From Lentimicrobium sp. L6 (GTDB taxonomy: Bacteria > Bacteroidota > Bacteroidia > Bacteroidales > UBA12170), in NCBI RefSeq assembly GCF_013166655.1, contig NZ_JABKCA010000028.1, positions 1-56,901 of the forward strand: DNA of 56,901 nucleotides, in the 5' to 3' direction. The notes under the pieces were generated by a model. That model saw nothing but the letters and a program-made list of their open reading frames with translations. It was not told where the DNA came from and searched no databases. The translations under genes and the position numbers were made by a program. Of this stretch, positions 41,874 through 51,249 are shown piece by piece; positions within the stretch are counted from its first letter, which is position 1; each line of letters starts with the position of its first letter.

Positions 41874-42779
41874 CTAAACCACTCTTGGCTTAAGAATATA
41901 CAATAAACTGGAATGATTGGGAGGATTCTTGCCTGCTTTCAAATTGGAGTAAGCCCCTTTGAAAAAAGCAGAAAATAATCGAAGTGGATTCTTTTTGTAT
42001 TTTTCAGAGAGGAGGCTCACATAATAAGAATCAAATTTCATAGGATCGATTCGATGCATTTTAAAACCATGGTTATTAAAAAGCAATTCTACGTTTTCTT
42101 TTTTGAAATGATAAAGATGACGAGGAACATCTAAACCGGCCCAATACTTTTCATAATGGTGGGCATCCCAAGAATCCAGATTTGGCAAGGCGATAAAAAC
42201 AGTCCCATTGGCTTTTATTAATCTTTTAAGCTCTTCCATCCTTTTAGAAAGATCGCTCACATGTTCCAAAACATGCCACATGGAAATCACATCGAAAGAA
42301 TCTGAAGGTAATTCATCCAGTTTTTCTTCTCCAAATACTTTTAAGTCGTAGGTTTTCTTTGCATAATCCGCAGCTTCTTTATCTGGCTCGATGCCTACAC
42401 AATGCCATCCTCTCTTCTTAAATTCATTGAGAAATTGACCGGTAGCACATCCAATATCCAAAATAGATTCTCCATCTTTTTTGATATTAGAAACCAATTC
42501 ATATTTCTTACCGAGGGTATAATTCCTCACTTGCTGATATAGAAACCCGAATAATCCTTGATTAGAATTGCTATGAGAAATATATTTGTCGCTCTTATAA
42601 TAGGGAGCTAAAGCTTGTTTTGTTGGACGTGGATTGGTGAAATGGAAACCACATTTCTTACACATACAAATGCCAAATTCCTCTTGAGTGAGAAAATAAT
42701 CCTTGGTTTTAAAGGCTTTTTGCAACTTTATTGAACCACATACTGGGCATTTCTTTAAAATCTCTGTTTGATGTTCCAC
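41874..42779 (-). CDS. zinc-ribbon class I SAM-dependent methyltransferase
   Basis: The protein has 301 aa. Residues 11-42 form a zinc ribbon (C11-x2-C14 in KKCPVCGS, C39/C42 in CKKCGF). The Rossmann methyltransferase domain follows with motif I ILDIGCATGQFL (about 106-117), the acidic loop VGIEPD and MWHVLEHV. A zinc ribbon plus this methyltransferase is common in enzymes acting on surface glycans or small metabolites (Methyltransf_23 group); the substrate is unknown. The start codon is GTG 42779, inside a ParB-binding site; no ATG precedes the zinc ribbon. It lies 14 bp after mnmG on the same strand, so it is transcribed with it. Confidence 0.85.
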   Translation of the reverse strand: MEHQTEILKKCPVCGSIKLQKAFKTKDYFLTQEEFGICMCKKCGFHFTNPRPTKQALAPYYKSDKYISHSNSNQGLFGFLYQQVRNYTLGKKYELVSNIKKDGESILDIGCATGQFLNEFKKRGWHCVGIEPDKEAADYAKKTYDLKVFGEEKLDELPSDSFDVISMWHVLEHVSDLSKRMEELKRLIKANGTVFIALPNLDSWDAHHYEKYWAGLDVPRHLYHFKKENVELLFNNHGFKMHRIDPMKFDSYYVSLLSEKYKKNPLRLFSAFFKGAYSNLKAGKNPPNHSSLLYILKPRVV

Positions 42780-42787
42780 GTGAAACT
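42772..42787. promoter_or_regulatory. parS site 1 (ParB/Spo0J centromere-like site)
   Basis: TGTTCCACGTGAAACT matches the bacterial parS consensus TGTTNCACGTGAAACA at 15 of 16 positions, including the palindromic core CACGTG. It sits between mnmG and the methyltransferase gene and contains the latter's GTG start. Confidence 0.85.
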
Positions 42788-42793
42788 TGATTT

Positions 42794-44665
42794 TTATCTT
42801 CCTAAATAAACTAATAAAACACTAATATCTGCAGGACTCACACCACTCACTCTACTAGCTTGTCCGATGGAAGCAGGTTGTAATTTCTTTAATTTCTCTC
42901 TTGCTTCGAATGACAAAGATAAAAGTTTATCGTAGTCAAAATCCTTGCTCAATGGGATATTTTCAAATTTCTTAAGTTTGTCTGCAATCTCACTTTCCTT
43001 TTCAATATAACGCTCATATTTGATTAGAATTTCCACCTCATCTAATATCTCATCATCATAATATTCTATACTATTCAGATAGGTTTCAAGTGAAGTAGAA
43101 TACTCAATTAAACCTCTTAAATATACTTGAGGACGTGTTAATATTTGAGCAAAACGAGTTTTCTGTTTTAATCCTTGGCTTTTATTAGCTATTAAATACT
43201 CGTTCAATTCTTCAGGCAATCCACTTGTTTTGCCTAAATATTTAATAATTTGTTCAACAGTGTCTTTCTTTCTCAGCATTCTCTGGTAACGCTCTTCGGA
43301 TGCTAAACCTATTTTATATGACTTCTCTGTCAAACGAAAATCAGCATTATCTTGTCTCAAAAGAATTCTGTATTCAGCTCTTGAAGTAAACATGCGATAA
43401 GGCTCATCAACTCCTTTTGTTATCAAATCATCTATTAAAACACCAATATAAGCATCACTTCTACCCAGTACAAATTCATCTTTCCCATAGACTTTAAGAT
43501 GGGCATTAATACCTGCCATCATACCTTGAGCAGCTGCCTCCTCATATCCCGTAGTTCCATTAATCTGACCAGCGAAATATAAACCTTCTATCAGTTTTGT
43601 TTCTAAGGTATAATTTAATTGCTCTGGTGGGAAGAAATCGTATTCTATGGCATAACCAGGACGAAATATTTTTGCATTTTCAAAACCTGGTATTTCTCTC
43701 AAAGCTTTCAATTGAACATCATCTGGCAAAGAACTTGAAAATCCATTGATATAATATTCTATAGAATTCCAACCTTCTGGCTCCACAAATAATTGATGGG
43801 AATCTTTACCACTAAACCTATCTATTTTATCCTCAATACTGGGACAATATCTAGGACCAATTCCTCCAATTCTTCCTGTAAACATAGGAGAAAATTCAAA
43901 ACCTGTTCTTAAAGTATTATGAACGGAAAGGTTGGTATATGCCAAATAACACGAGCGTTGTTTTTCCAATTTAGGAGTATCCAAATAAGAAAACTTACCT
44001 GGGACTTCGTCCCCAGCTTGCTCTTCCAATTTAGAATAATCTATACTTCTACCATCCACTCTAACAGGAGTCCCTGTCTTCATTCTATCAGAGCGAAAAC
44101 CAAGCTCAACGAGTTGTTCTGTAATTCCGGTACTTCCCTTCTCGCCCATTCTCCCACCATGCAGAACTTTCTCTCCTATAAACATTTTTCCATTGAGAAA
44201 AGTTCCATTGGTTAAAACTACAGATTTGGCCCGAATTTCTTGACCCATTTGCGTTTTAACTCCAATGACCTTATTATCTTCAATCATCAATTCATAGACT
44301 TTATCTTGCCAAAAATCGAGGTTTTCGGTTTCTTCTAACATCTTTCTCCATTCTTCGGAAAAACGCATTCTATCACTTTGTGCTCTTGGACTCCACATAG
44401 CAGGACCTTTACTACGATTCAACATTCTAAATTGAATCATACTTTTATCGGTTACAATACCACTATATCCACCTAAAGCATCAATTTCGCGAACGATTTG
44501 ACCTTTTGCAACACCTCCCATTGCAGGATTACAACTCATTTGTGCAATCTTATTTAAATCCATTGTGATGAGCAAAGTCTTCGAACCCAAATTTGCAGCA
44601 GCAGCTGCAGCCTCAGAACCAGCATGACCAGCACCAACTACAATAAGATCGTATATAGGAAACAT
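42794..44665 (-). CDS. mnmG: tRNA uridine-5-carboxymethylaminomethyl(34) synthesis enzyme MnmG (GidA)
   Basis: With MnmE, this FAD enzyme modifies the wobble uridine of several tRNAs (cmnm5U34). I start at ATG 44665, giving [20 protein letters not shown], the usual N-terminus; a GTG at 44683 adds six residues but lies in the parS site. The product has 623 aa, the normal length. The FAD loop is VVGAGHAG; the family motifs [25 protein letters not shown] and [18 protein letters not shown] are present, as is the helical C-terminal domain. mnmE is not in the window. mnmG is adjacent to the replication origin in many bacteria, which agrees with the parS sites on both sides. Confidence 0.97.
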   Translation of the reverse strand: MFPIYDLIVVGAGHAGSEAAAAAANLGSKTLLITMDLNKIAQMSCNPAMGGVAKGQIVREIDALGGYSGIVTDKSMIQFRMLNRSKGPAMWSPRAQSDRMRFSEEWRKMLEETENLDFWQDKVYELMIEDNKVIGVKTQMGQEIRAKSVVLTNGTFLNGKMFIGEKVLHGGRMGEKGSTGITEQLVELGFRSDRMKTGTPVRVDGRSIDYSKLEEQAGDEVPGKFSYLDTPKLEKQRSCYLAYTNLSVHNTLRTGFEFSPMFTGRIGGIGPRYCPSIEDKIDRFSGKDSHQLFVEPEGWNSIEYYINGFSSSLPDDVQLKALREIPGFENAKIFRPGYAIEYDFFPPEQLNYTLETKLIEGLYFAGQINGTTGYEEAAAQGMMAGINAHLKVYGKDEFVLGRSDAYIGVLIDDLITKGVDEPYRMFTSRAEYRILLRQDNADFRLTEKSYKIGLASEERYQRMLRKKDTVEQIIKYLGKTSGLPEELNEYLIANKSQGLKQKTRFAQILTRPQVYLRGLIEYSTSLETYLNSIEYYDDEILDEVEILIKYERYIEKESEIADKLKKFENIPLSKDFDYDKLLSLSFEAREKLKKLQPASIGQASRVSGVSPADISVLLVYLGR

Positions 44666-44675
44666 CTCGTATTTT

Positions 44676-44691
44676 TGTTCCACGTGAAACC
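44676..44691. promoter_or_regulatory. parS site 2 (ParB/Spo0J centromere-like site)
   Basis: TGTTCCACGTGAAACC matches TGTTNCACGTGAAACA at 15 of 16 positions. It lies 11 bp upstream of the mnmG start and 1.9 kb from site 1. The shared 15-base core with site 1 is identical. Confidence 0.87.
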
Positions 44692-44771
44692 TGTCTTTTA
44701 CGTTTATAAAGTTATTTTCTAAATTAAAACTACATTAAGGGAAGCTTTATACTCTCTCTTATGGGATAGAT

Positions 44772-45194
44772 TTATTTTTGCGGCTGCAAAGATAGGTAAT
44801 AATCTTCTTTTTGGGTCATTAAGATCTTATCGTCAGGATCTTTATCTTTATAACCCAATAAATGGAGTAAACCATGTATTAGAATTCTATCAAACTCCTG
44901 GGCAAAAGTCACATTATTCTTCACAGAATTTTCTTTAATTCTATCAATGCTCATATATATTTCACCTATAATCATATTTCCTCTATTATAGTCGAAAGTA
45001 ATAATATCGGTAAAAGTATCATGATCTAAAAACTCCACATTAATTTTATGCAGGTCTACGTCAGTGAGAAATGTATACGTCAATTTGCCTAATACATAAT
45101 TTTCTTCCTCAATAGCTTTTAAAAGCCATGAGGAAGTCAATTTATGAATAGGTATATTCTTGTTAGGATATATATTTTGAAAAAATAGAGCCAA
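44772..45194 (-). CDS. ybeY: endoribonuclease YbeY (16S rRNA maturation)
   Basis: The protein has 140 aa. This metal-dependent RNase takes part in 16S rRNA 3'-end processing and 70S quality control. The core motif HGLLHLLGYKDKD (about 110-122) carries the two zinc-binding histidines; the third ligand is Asp in GYKD in place of the more common GYDH, as I recall for other Bacteroidota. DIITFDYN and IIGEIYMSIDR are family segments. It ends 106 bp before mnmG and follows the anti-sigma-like gene with only 3 bp between, so it belongs to the minus-strand operon. Confidence 0.93.
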   Translation of the reverse strand: MALFFQNIYPNKNIPIHKLTSSWLLKAIEEENYVLGKLTYTFLTDVDLHKINVEFLDHDTFTDIITFDYNRGNMIIGEIYMSIDRIKENSVKNNVTFAQEFDRILIHGLLHLLGYKDKDPDDKILMTQKEDYYLSLQPQK

Positions 45195-45197
45195 GTA

Positions 45198-45695
45198 TTA
45201 AGCTTTTACAGATTGATTAGCAGTACTAAAATAGGCCTGTAATGAATTCACCCTTGAAACTGCCAATTCTTTATTGATACTGCTTATCTTAAAGCCTAAT
45301 TCAACGCTTTTATCCTCTTCGTTATATTCGATTACATCACTTAGACTCTTCATTAAATAAAGCCCATGCCCAATGTCTTCGTAATTCTCTATGCTAATAT
45401 CAGTAGGATCAGGGTAATTTGTAAAATCGAAACCAGGACCATCATCTTTTACACTAAAGAAAAGTCCTTTATTTTTTGATTCGAATAACACTCGAACCTC
45501 AGATTCCTCATTCTCTTTATTCCCATGAATAATACTATTGGTTACAGCTTCGTTTAAAGCCACCAAAATATTAGAATAGTAAGTAGAATTTACATTATAA
45601 ACATCGGAGATTTGCTCCACAAATTCTTCTAACTTATGCAATTCGGATAAATCGGATTTAATTATTAATTCTTTACTTCTCAACATCATCATCAT
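45198..45695 (-). CDS. RsbW/SpoIIAB-like ATP-binding anti-sigma or kinase protein
   Basis: The product has 165 aa, with the start chosen among four consecutive ATGs (45686-45695) that overlap the end of the DUF4175 gene. The GHKL/HATPase_c_2 motifs are N-box NEAVTNSIIHGN, G1 box DDGPGFD and G2 box GHGLYLMKSL. In Firmicutes such proteins are serine kinases that hold sigma factors and phosphorylate STAS partners, reversed by SpoIIE-type phosphatases. Bacteroidota genomes carry many stand-alone versions of unclear function. It lies between DUF4175 and ybeY genes, overlapping the former and 3 bp from the latter. Confidence 0.88.
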   Translation of the reverse strand: MMMMLRSKELIIKSDLSELHKLEEFVEQISDVYNVNSTYYSNILVALNEAVTNSIIHGNKENEESEVRVLFESKNKGLFFSVKDDGPGFDFTNYPDPTDISIENYEDIGHGLYLMKSLSDVIEYNEEDKSVELGFKISSINKELAVSRVNSLQAYFSTANQSVKA

Positions 45696-48600
45696 CAGTA
45701 TTATCAAACTTATAAAAATATTCGTCCACTTTCTTTTTATAGTATTGGTTAAAGTCCAGCGGAATAGTTTTCATCAAATTTAAATCTTTTTCTTTAATCT
45801 CCTTATACTTTAAAAATTCTTTAGGGTTACTTCTTTTAATGTTTTTTCCTTCATCGCTCTTTCGCTCCTGTTCTTTCTCCCTCTGACGTTCAGCTTTTTC
45901 CGACTTTAAAAGGCGTGTCATAATATTTTGTTGACGCTTTAAAGTCTCCTGAGAAATCATCTTATTTACCAAATCCTTCTCTGTTTCTTCCATCTCCTTC
46001 AATAGCCCATCGAGTCCAGAAGGCTTACCACCCGTCTCTTCCATCATTTGATTTTGGTAATCCTCCATCATTCTACGGATTTTAGCTTGTTCGGCAGCCA
46101 TGCGAGCAAATTGCTCACTCATACCTTGCCCTTGTCCTTGTTTACCCTTATCTCCTTTTTTACCTGGCTTTTTTCCATCTTTCATTTGCTTTTGCATCTC
46201 TTTCATTTGATTATTGAGCTGCTGCTGCATTTGCTTCATACTTTTAGCACTAGGATTACCTGAACCTGGTTTTGGACAACTTTTAGATTTTCCACTAGAA
46301 TTTCCCTTCATCATGCTATTCATCATCTGCTCCATTTGCTCCATGGCTTCAGATAGCATTAATGCCAGTTGATTGAAGGAAGTCATAATGAATTGTTGAT
46401 CTTTTAAAGCCTGATCTACTTGATGCGCTTCTAAAAAATCGGTGGTAGATTGTAATCTATAATCTATTTTATTGAATTCTTTGAGGATAAAAGGTTGAAC
46501 AGCGGGCTGTCTTTTTGCCAATGCAGACAAACTATCTCTTACACCTTGGAGTTTAGATTCCATACCAAATTGTCTTCTAACTAAGCCATTATAACTGGGA
46601 TCCATATCCTCCATGGCCAAAAGCGTATCCATAATATCTTCTTGGGTAAAACTGAGTTTAATGAGTTGGTCGAGAATCTCTCGAAGGGTTTCCATATCCT
46701 CTCCCATTTCTTCCATGGCATTAGCCTCCATCTCCATCTGCATGCCTTCGGCCATTTCTTTCATTTCCTCTGCTGCTTCTTCTTGCTTTTCAGAAGCATC
46801 ATCCATCTTCTTGTCTTCTAATTGTTCTTGTGCTTCTTGTTGTAAACTGTCAATCTTTGCTTGTTCTTCTTTTTTCATGTCCAAAGAGTTGGGCTCCTCT
46901 AGGCTTTTATTCAAACTATCTAATTTCGACAATTCCTTTTTGATATCCTCAAAGGCATTATTTATACTGTCTTGTTTTTGCTGAAGTTTATCCGCATCAT
47001 CTTTTTTACTGTCTTTGGTTTCTTCAGCTAGTTTCTTTTGTTCTTCGGACAATTTTTTTAGCTCTTCAATACTTTCTTCCATTCGCATCTCGAACTCCAA
47101 TTGTTTAAACAATTCCAAGTTCCTGTCCAGCTGCTCTTCTAGATCTTCTGAATTTAATTCCATCTGGTCTAGCAACTCCTGACTGTTCTCTTTATTCATC
47201 TCCTCCAGCATCTTCCTGAGCTCCTCCATCTTCTTTTTAGTCTCTTCGTCCATCACCTGTTCAAAAAGCTCCTGAAGTTGTTCTTGCTTATCTAAAATCC
47301 TCTGGTTTTTCTCCAAATCTTCATTTTGTTCACTAATATCTTTACTCTGCTTCTGGAAATCCTCAATCTTCTTTTGTAGTTCTTCCTGTTCCTTGAGTAG
47401 ATCTTCCATTTTCTTGCGATCTTCCCAACTCATGAGTTCCTTATCTATTAATTCTTTTTTAAAGTCTTTAATTCTATTCTGAAGGTCTTTCCATTCCTCC
47501 AGATTATTGCTCAACTCATTTTTCAGGCTATCAGAGTTTTGATTACGTTTTTCTATCAACTCATCTTGACTATCGAAATGATAAACTTGTTTTTGGGAAC
47601 GAGCTGATTTTGGTCCATTCCATCTGTCATTATCAGAAACACTAAAATAATAGGTGATATCTAATCCTTTTTCTTGATTGACTTCCTCTAAATCCAAATA
47701 AAAGTAGAAACGTTGAGGTTTAGTATTGGCATTGATACTTACATTCTGACGAATTTTTTCTTCTCCTTTTTCTATATAGAGACTCAAGGAAGAAAAACCA
47801 TAATCGTCATCAATCATTCCATTGAAATAAAGCAATTTAGTATTCAAACTATCTTCAACAGTTTCCACTTGAATACGTGGATATTCATCGGGAAGCATTT
47901 GCACCAACCAGGAAAGACTATCGCTTTTATCTAAATATTGATTAGAAGAATAAAGTCTATAATTTTTAGTTTCATCTATTGTATCACTAATAATAAATAG
48001 ATTATCCTCAACCTGATATTTATGAAATACAGTATTCTGAATAAAGAGAAGGCTATCACTATGAGCTGTTTTAATATGATATTGTAAAACACTTCCAACA
48101 GGAACACGCAAATCATTAATATTTTTCTCCACTCTATTTGGTAATTGAGTATAAGCTGGTGGAAAAATTTTTATCTCTAAATGATTAAAAACGGCTTTTG
48201 GAAAAACTTCTAATTGATAATTCTTGGTTTGAAACTCATAGGCATCGGAAATATAAAAATCAATGGAATTCCTCAAATTCTTAAAAGTGTACACAAATAC
48301 ATTTCCACTTTTTTTAGTGAATAGATATCTACTATTCTGATAATTGATAAAAAGGCGATCGGGCCATTCTTCTCCTATTATTTGAACTTTGAGTTCGAAA
48401 TCTTCCTTTTGAAAAGCACTTAATTCCTCATTAACAATCTCAATTTTAAAAGGCCATTGTCTTTCAAATTCTTGTTCATACTGCACCAAGCGTTTTGTGG
48501 GTTCCTCCACATATTTTGGTTGAATAAGCCAAGTGAATAAAATGATAGTTAAAGGAATAAGTAGATATTTCCCATATTTTAAATTACTACGAAAATCAAC

Positions 48601-49047
48601 AGCTTTAAGTAATGGAAAAGGTTTAATTTTTTCCGCTTTCTGAGAAATACCAGCTTCTATTAATAGTCTTTGATTTTTATCGATATTCCCCAATTCTTGT
48701 AATTGAAGAACATTACTAAGCTTATCTCTAATTTCAGGGAAATGCTTTCCAATAATTTTAGAAGCATCCTGATAATTAATATGACGATAAATTCTGAGGA
48801 GGGCTAATGCCGGAAGCAAGACAAAATAGACAAAAACACCAATAAATATCAGTAAATAAGAGTATACCAATATGGTACGAGTTTGCACCGAGAAATGCAA
48901 AAAATACTCACTAACAGCTAGGATAATGAAGATACTCAATGAAATCAGAAACAAATACAAAAAGCCTTTAATAATAAGATTCTTATAATACTTATTTATA
49001 AAGGCATCCAGTTTCTTTATGATAATTTCATAATTATTGATGCTCAA
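45673..49047 (-). CDS. large DUF4175-family membrane protein with long coiled coil
   Basis: The protein has 1124 aa. Three membrane helices lie near the N-terminus (about 23-45, 55-82, 158-178). A beta-rich extracytoplasmic region (about 180-500) follows. Then comes a very Glu/Lys/Gln/Met-rich coiled coil (about 505-1040) with runs such as MEQMEQMMNSMM and MKQMQQQLNNQMKEMQKQM and a Gly/Lys linker KPGKKGDKGKQGQGQG. This fits the DUF4175 family of Bacteroidota, whose function is not established. It follows the DUF4494 gene by 19 bp and overlaps the RsbW-like gene, suggesting one operon running away from the putative origin. Low-complexity composition, not homology, dominates the C-terminal half. 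Confidence 0.85.
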   Translation of the reverse strand: MSINNYEIIIKKLDAFINKYYKNLIIKGFLYLFLISLSIFIILAVSEYFLHFSVQTRTILVYSYLLIFIGVFVYFVLLPALALLRIYRHINYQDASKIIGKHFPEIRDKLSNVLQLQELGNIDKNQRLLIEAGISQKAEKIKPFPLLKAVDFRSNLKYGKYLLIPLTIILFTWLIQPKYVEEPTKRLVQYEQEFERQWPFKIEIVNEELSAFQKEDFELKVQIIGEEWPDRLFINYQNSRYLFTKKSGNVFVYTFKNLRNSIDFYISDAYEFQTKNYQLEVFPKAVFNHLEIKIFPPAYTQLPNRVEKNINDLRVPVGSVLQYHIKTAHSDSLLFIQNTVFHKYQVEDNLFIISDTIDETKNYRLYSSNQYLDKSDSLSWLVQMLPDEYPRIQVETVEDSLNTKLLYFNGMIDDDYGFSSLSLYIEKGEEKIRQNVSINANTKPQRFYFYLDLEEVNQEKGLDITYYFSVSDNDRWNGPKSARSQKQVYHFDSQDELIEKRNQNSDSLKNELSNNLEEWKDLQNRIKDFKKELIDKELMSWEDRKKMEDLLKEQEELQKKIEDFQKQSKDISEQNEDLEKNQRILDKQEQLQELFEQVMDEETKKKMEELRKMLEEMNKENSQELLDQMELNSEDLEEQLDRNLELFKQLEFEMRMEESIEELKKLSEEQKKLAEETKDSKKDDADKLQQKQDSINNAFEDIKKELSKLDSLNKSLEEPNSLDMKKEEQAKIDSLQQEAQEQLEDKKMDDASEKQEEAAEEMKEMAEGMQMEMEANAMEEMGEDMETLREILDQLIKLSFTQEDIMDTLLAMEDMDPSYNGLVRRQFGMESKLQGVRDSLSALAKRQPAVQPFILKEFNKIDYRLQSTTDFLEAHQVDQALKDQQFIMTSFNQLALMLSEAMEQMEQMMNSMMKGNSSGKSKSCPKPGSGNPSAKSMKQMQQQLNNQMKEMQKQMKDGKKPGKKGDKGKQGQGQGMSEQFARMAAEQAKIRRMMEDYQNQMMEETGGKPSGLDGLLKEMEETEKDLVNKMISQETLKRQQNIMTRLLKSEKAERQREKEQERKSDEGKNIKRSNPKEFLKYKEIKEKDLNLMKTIPLDFNQYYKKKVDEYFYKFDNTDDDDVEK

Positions 49048-49066
49048 TTTTCAGGAATTTGTAAAA

Positions 49067-49624
49067 TTATTCAGCCGGTTCTTCCGAAGCTTCTTCATCA
49101 GTATCTGTTGATTCTTCTTTTATATTTGTTTTTGGAGCTTCTCCTTCAAAATCACTTAATGGTTTCAAATTATCTGGAATCACTTGTTCCTCTTCTTCAC
49201 CAAATAATGGGAATACATCTAAAATAGAACTTAAAGCTATACTAGGAATCTCAAACGGAACCATCATAGACTCCAAATTCTCCTCTACACGATCAAAAGT
49301 TTGTTTTACACTATTAGCAGCTACCAAAAAGTGATTCGTTACTTTACTAACTTTAGCAGATTTTTCATCAAAATCTTCCCAAGTTACTTTAGCTTTATAC
49401 CAATATTGACCATCCTCATAGTTTACAATTTCAGAGAAATTGGTCTTAGATATTCCTGCTACTACGATATCACCACTACCATACTGCTCCATAATCTCGT
49501 AAATACGAGTTTCTGCTTCAGTAAAATTAATGGCTTCTACTAAATATGTTTCACTGGCACGTACTTGTTTTCCGTGCTCATCAATTTTCTGGTACTTTAC
49601 CTTACAACTAAACCAAGTTTGCAT
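49067..49624 (-). CDS. DUF4494-family protein
   Basis: The protein has 185 aa, is cytoplasmic and has no signal peptide. The first 150 residues match the Bacteroidota DUF4494 pattern: TWFSCKVKYQKIDEHGKQ, ASETYLVEAINFTEAETRIY, YWYKAKVTWEDFDEKSAKVS and NHFLVAANSVKQTFDRVEE. The tail (about 150-185) is acidic and disordered (EEESTDTDEEASEEPAE). The function is unknown. It is the first gene left of the putative replication origin and heads the minus-strand block; a TATTTTTG promoter box lies 22 bp upstream. Confidence 0.85.
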   Translation of the reverse strand: MQTWFSCKVKYQKIDEHGKQVRASETYLVEAINFTEAETRIYEIMEQYGSGDIVVAGISKTNFSEIVNYEDGQYWYKAKVTWEDFDEKSAKVSKVTNHFLVAANSVKQTFDRVEENLESMMVPFEIPSIALSSILDVFPLFGEEEEQVIPDNLKPLSDFEGEAPKTNIKEESTDTDEEASEEPAE

Positions 49625-49645
49625 AATCTTTCTTTATATAAGATG

Positions 49646-49653
49646 CAAAAATA
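49646..49653 (-). promoter_or_regulatory. -7 promoter box of the DUF4494 operon
   Basis: The minus strand reads TATTTTTG, matching TAnnTTTG, 22 nt before the start codon. It points away from the putative origin. Confidence 0.5.
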
Positions 49654-49740
49654 ACAAAACCAATCATGTTCGATACCACCAAATGCCCTTTTTATGCATA
49701 AACATCAATATTTAGGAATTTTTGGGATTTATAGTGTAAA

Positions 49741-50216
49741 ATGAGTAATAATATATGCTTTTTCAACATGTTAATCTATTACAAACTACCATTTTGAATA
49801 GCTTATCAACACTTGTTAATAAAGGATTATAGGGCTATTAACAATTATTGTTGAAATCATGTTGATGACTTGTTCATTAAATATGATAAGATGGAGCTTA
49901 TGAACAAGAAAGCTAGGGTTACGTTAAAATGCGAAAAGTTTTCAGAAGTTTTCATAGCTTCTTAACTTGAAATTAACATCAGATTTCCTGTTTTCACCAA
50001 AATAAATGTACACATTTGTTTTTTCAACAGGATGTTAATAAGACCTTCAAAAATCTGATATTTAAGTCTATTCTATTGTTCAAAAAAGGTGAAAAATGGC
50101 ATCATTCGGAAAAATCTAATTTTTTGACAGAAAGTTATAACGATATTAACAGCCTCCTATATTATTATTAAATAACTTAAAATTTAAAATAAGATAATAT
50201 ATAAATATTGATGATG
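49741..50216. other. putative chromosomal replication origin (oriC)
   Basis: This is a non-coding region between divergent genes. Exact TTATNAACA 9-mers occur at 49803-49811 (+, TTATCAACA), 49814-49822 (-), 49898-49906 (+, TTATGAACA) and 50033-50041 (-). One-mismatch copies occur at 49835-49843, 49860-49868, 49871-49879 and 50143-50151. These differ from the canonical DnaA box TTATNCACA at one position. An AT block at 50161-50220 has only 5 G/C in 60 bases and could be the unwinding element. All genes for about 9 kb left are on the minus strand and all for 6.5 kb right on the plus strand. mnmG and two parS sites are 5-7 kb away. dnaA itself is not in the window. Confidence 0.6.
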
Positions 50217-50234
50217 TTTAAAACTGATAATTTT

Positions 50235-50267
50235 TTTGAGGAAGATTGAAAGCTTTATCTAAATTTG
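50235..50267 (+). promoter_or_regulatory. promoter of the nadA operon
   Basis: TTTG (50235-50238), 21 nt, then TAAATTTG (50260-50267), an exact TAnnTTTG. It gives a leader of about 25 nt. This is among the best two-box promoters in the window and points away from the putative origin. Confidence 0.7.
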
Positions 50268-50295
50268 CATTGCAACAAAACAAAAGATTTGAACG

Positions 50296-51231
50296 ATGGA
50301 TTATATCAGCGAAATAGCGAAACTCAAAAAGGAAAAAAACGCAATCATCCTGGCTCACTATTATCAAATTCCTGAAATTCAGGATATTGCCGATTATATC
50401 GGTGATAGTTTGGGATTGGCTCAAAAAGCTGCAAGCACTGATGCTGAGCTTATTGTATTTGCTGGAGTTCACTTTATGGCTGAAACTGCCAAAATTTTGA
50501 ATCCAAATAAAATGGTTTTGTTGCCAGATTTGGAAGCCGGATGTTCATTGGCGGATAGTTGCCCTCCAGTGGATTTTAAAAAATTTAGAGATCAATATCC
50601 TGATCATATCGTACTTTCTTACATCAATTGTAGTTCAGGAATCAAGGAACTTTCCGATGTGATAGTCACCAGTGGCAACGCTGTTCAAATCGTAGAATCA
50701 TTCCCCAAAGATCAGAAAATCATATTTGCTCCCGACAAAAATTTGGGAGGATATATTAACAACAAAACGGGTCGTGAAATGGTATTATGGGATGGAACTT
50801 GCGAAGTGCATGATATTCTAAGCACTGAGGCCATTATCAAATTAAAGATGGAACATCCAGATGCTGAATTGGTGGCTCATCCTGAATGTGATGGACCAGT
50901 ATTGGCATTAGCCGATATGATAGGATCTACTACAGCTATGTTGAAATATACCAAAAAATCGAATGCTAAGAAGTTTATTGTAGCTAGTGAAACTGGTATT
51001 TTACATCAGATGCAAAAAGATGCTCCAGAAAAAGAATTTATGGTGGTTCCTAAGGATGAGACTTGTAACTGTAACGACTGTCCTTATATGAAATTGAATA
51101 CTTTAGAGAAATTATACCTCTGTCTTAAAAATGAGACTCCTCAAATTGAACTTCCTGAAGATGTGATGAAAAGAGCTGAAAAACCTATTAATAAGATGTT
51201 GGATATAAGTCGTGAGATGGGATTGATTTAA
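50296..51231 (+). CDS. nadA: quinolinate synthase NadA (EC 2.5.1.72)
   Basis: It condenses iminoaspartate with dihydroxyacetone phosphate to quinolinate, the first ring of de novo NAD synthesis, using a [4Fe-4S] cluster. The 311-aa product has the expected three-fold layout: [21 protein letters not shown] (19-38), [15 protein letters not shown] (56-70), [15 protein letters not shown] (76-90), HPECDGPVL and SETGILHQM. Probable cluster ligands are C83, C169 (GTCEVH) and C262 (NCNDCPYM); C259 or C257 could replace the last. It has its own strong promoter and is followed after 18 bp by a DUF2079 gene. nadB and nadC are not in the window. Confidence 0.96.
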   Translation: MDYISEIAKLKKEKNAIILAHYYQIPEIQDIADYIGDSLGLAQKAASTDAELIVFAGVHFMAETAKILNPNKMVLLPDLEAGCSLADSCPPVDFKKFRDQYPDHIVLSYINCSSGIKELSDVIVTSGNAVQIVESFPKDQKIIFAPDKNLGGYINNKTGREMVLWDGTCEVHDILSTEAIIKLKMEHPDAELVAHPECDGPVLALADMIGSTTAMLKYTKKSNAKKFIVASETGILHQMQKDAPEKEFMVVPKDETCNCNDCPYMKLNTLEKLYLCLKNETPQIELPEDVMKRAEKPINKMLDISREMGLI

Positions 51232-51249
51232 TGAGATAATTCGGCAAGA

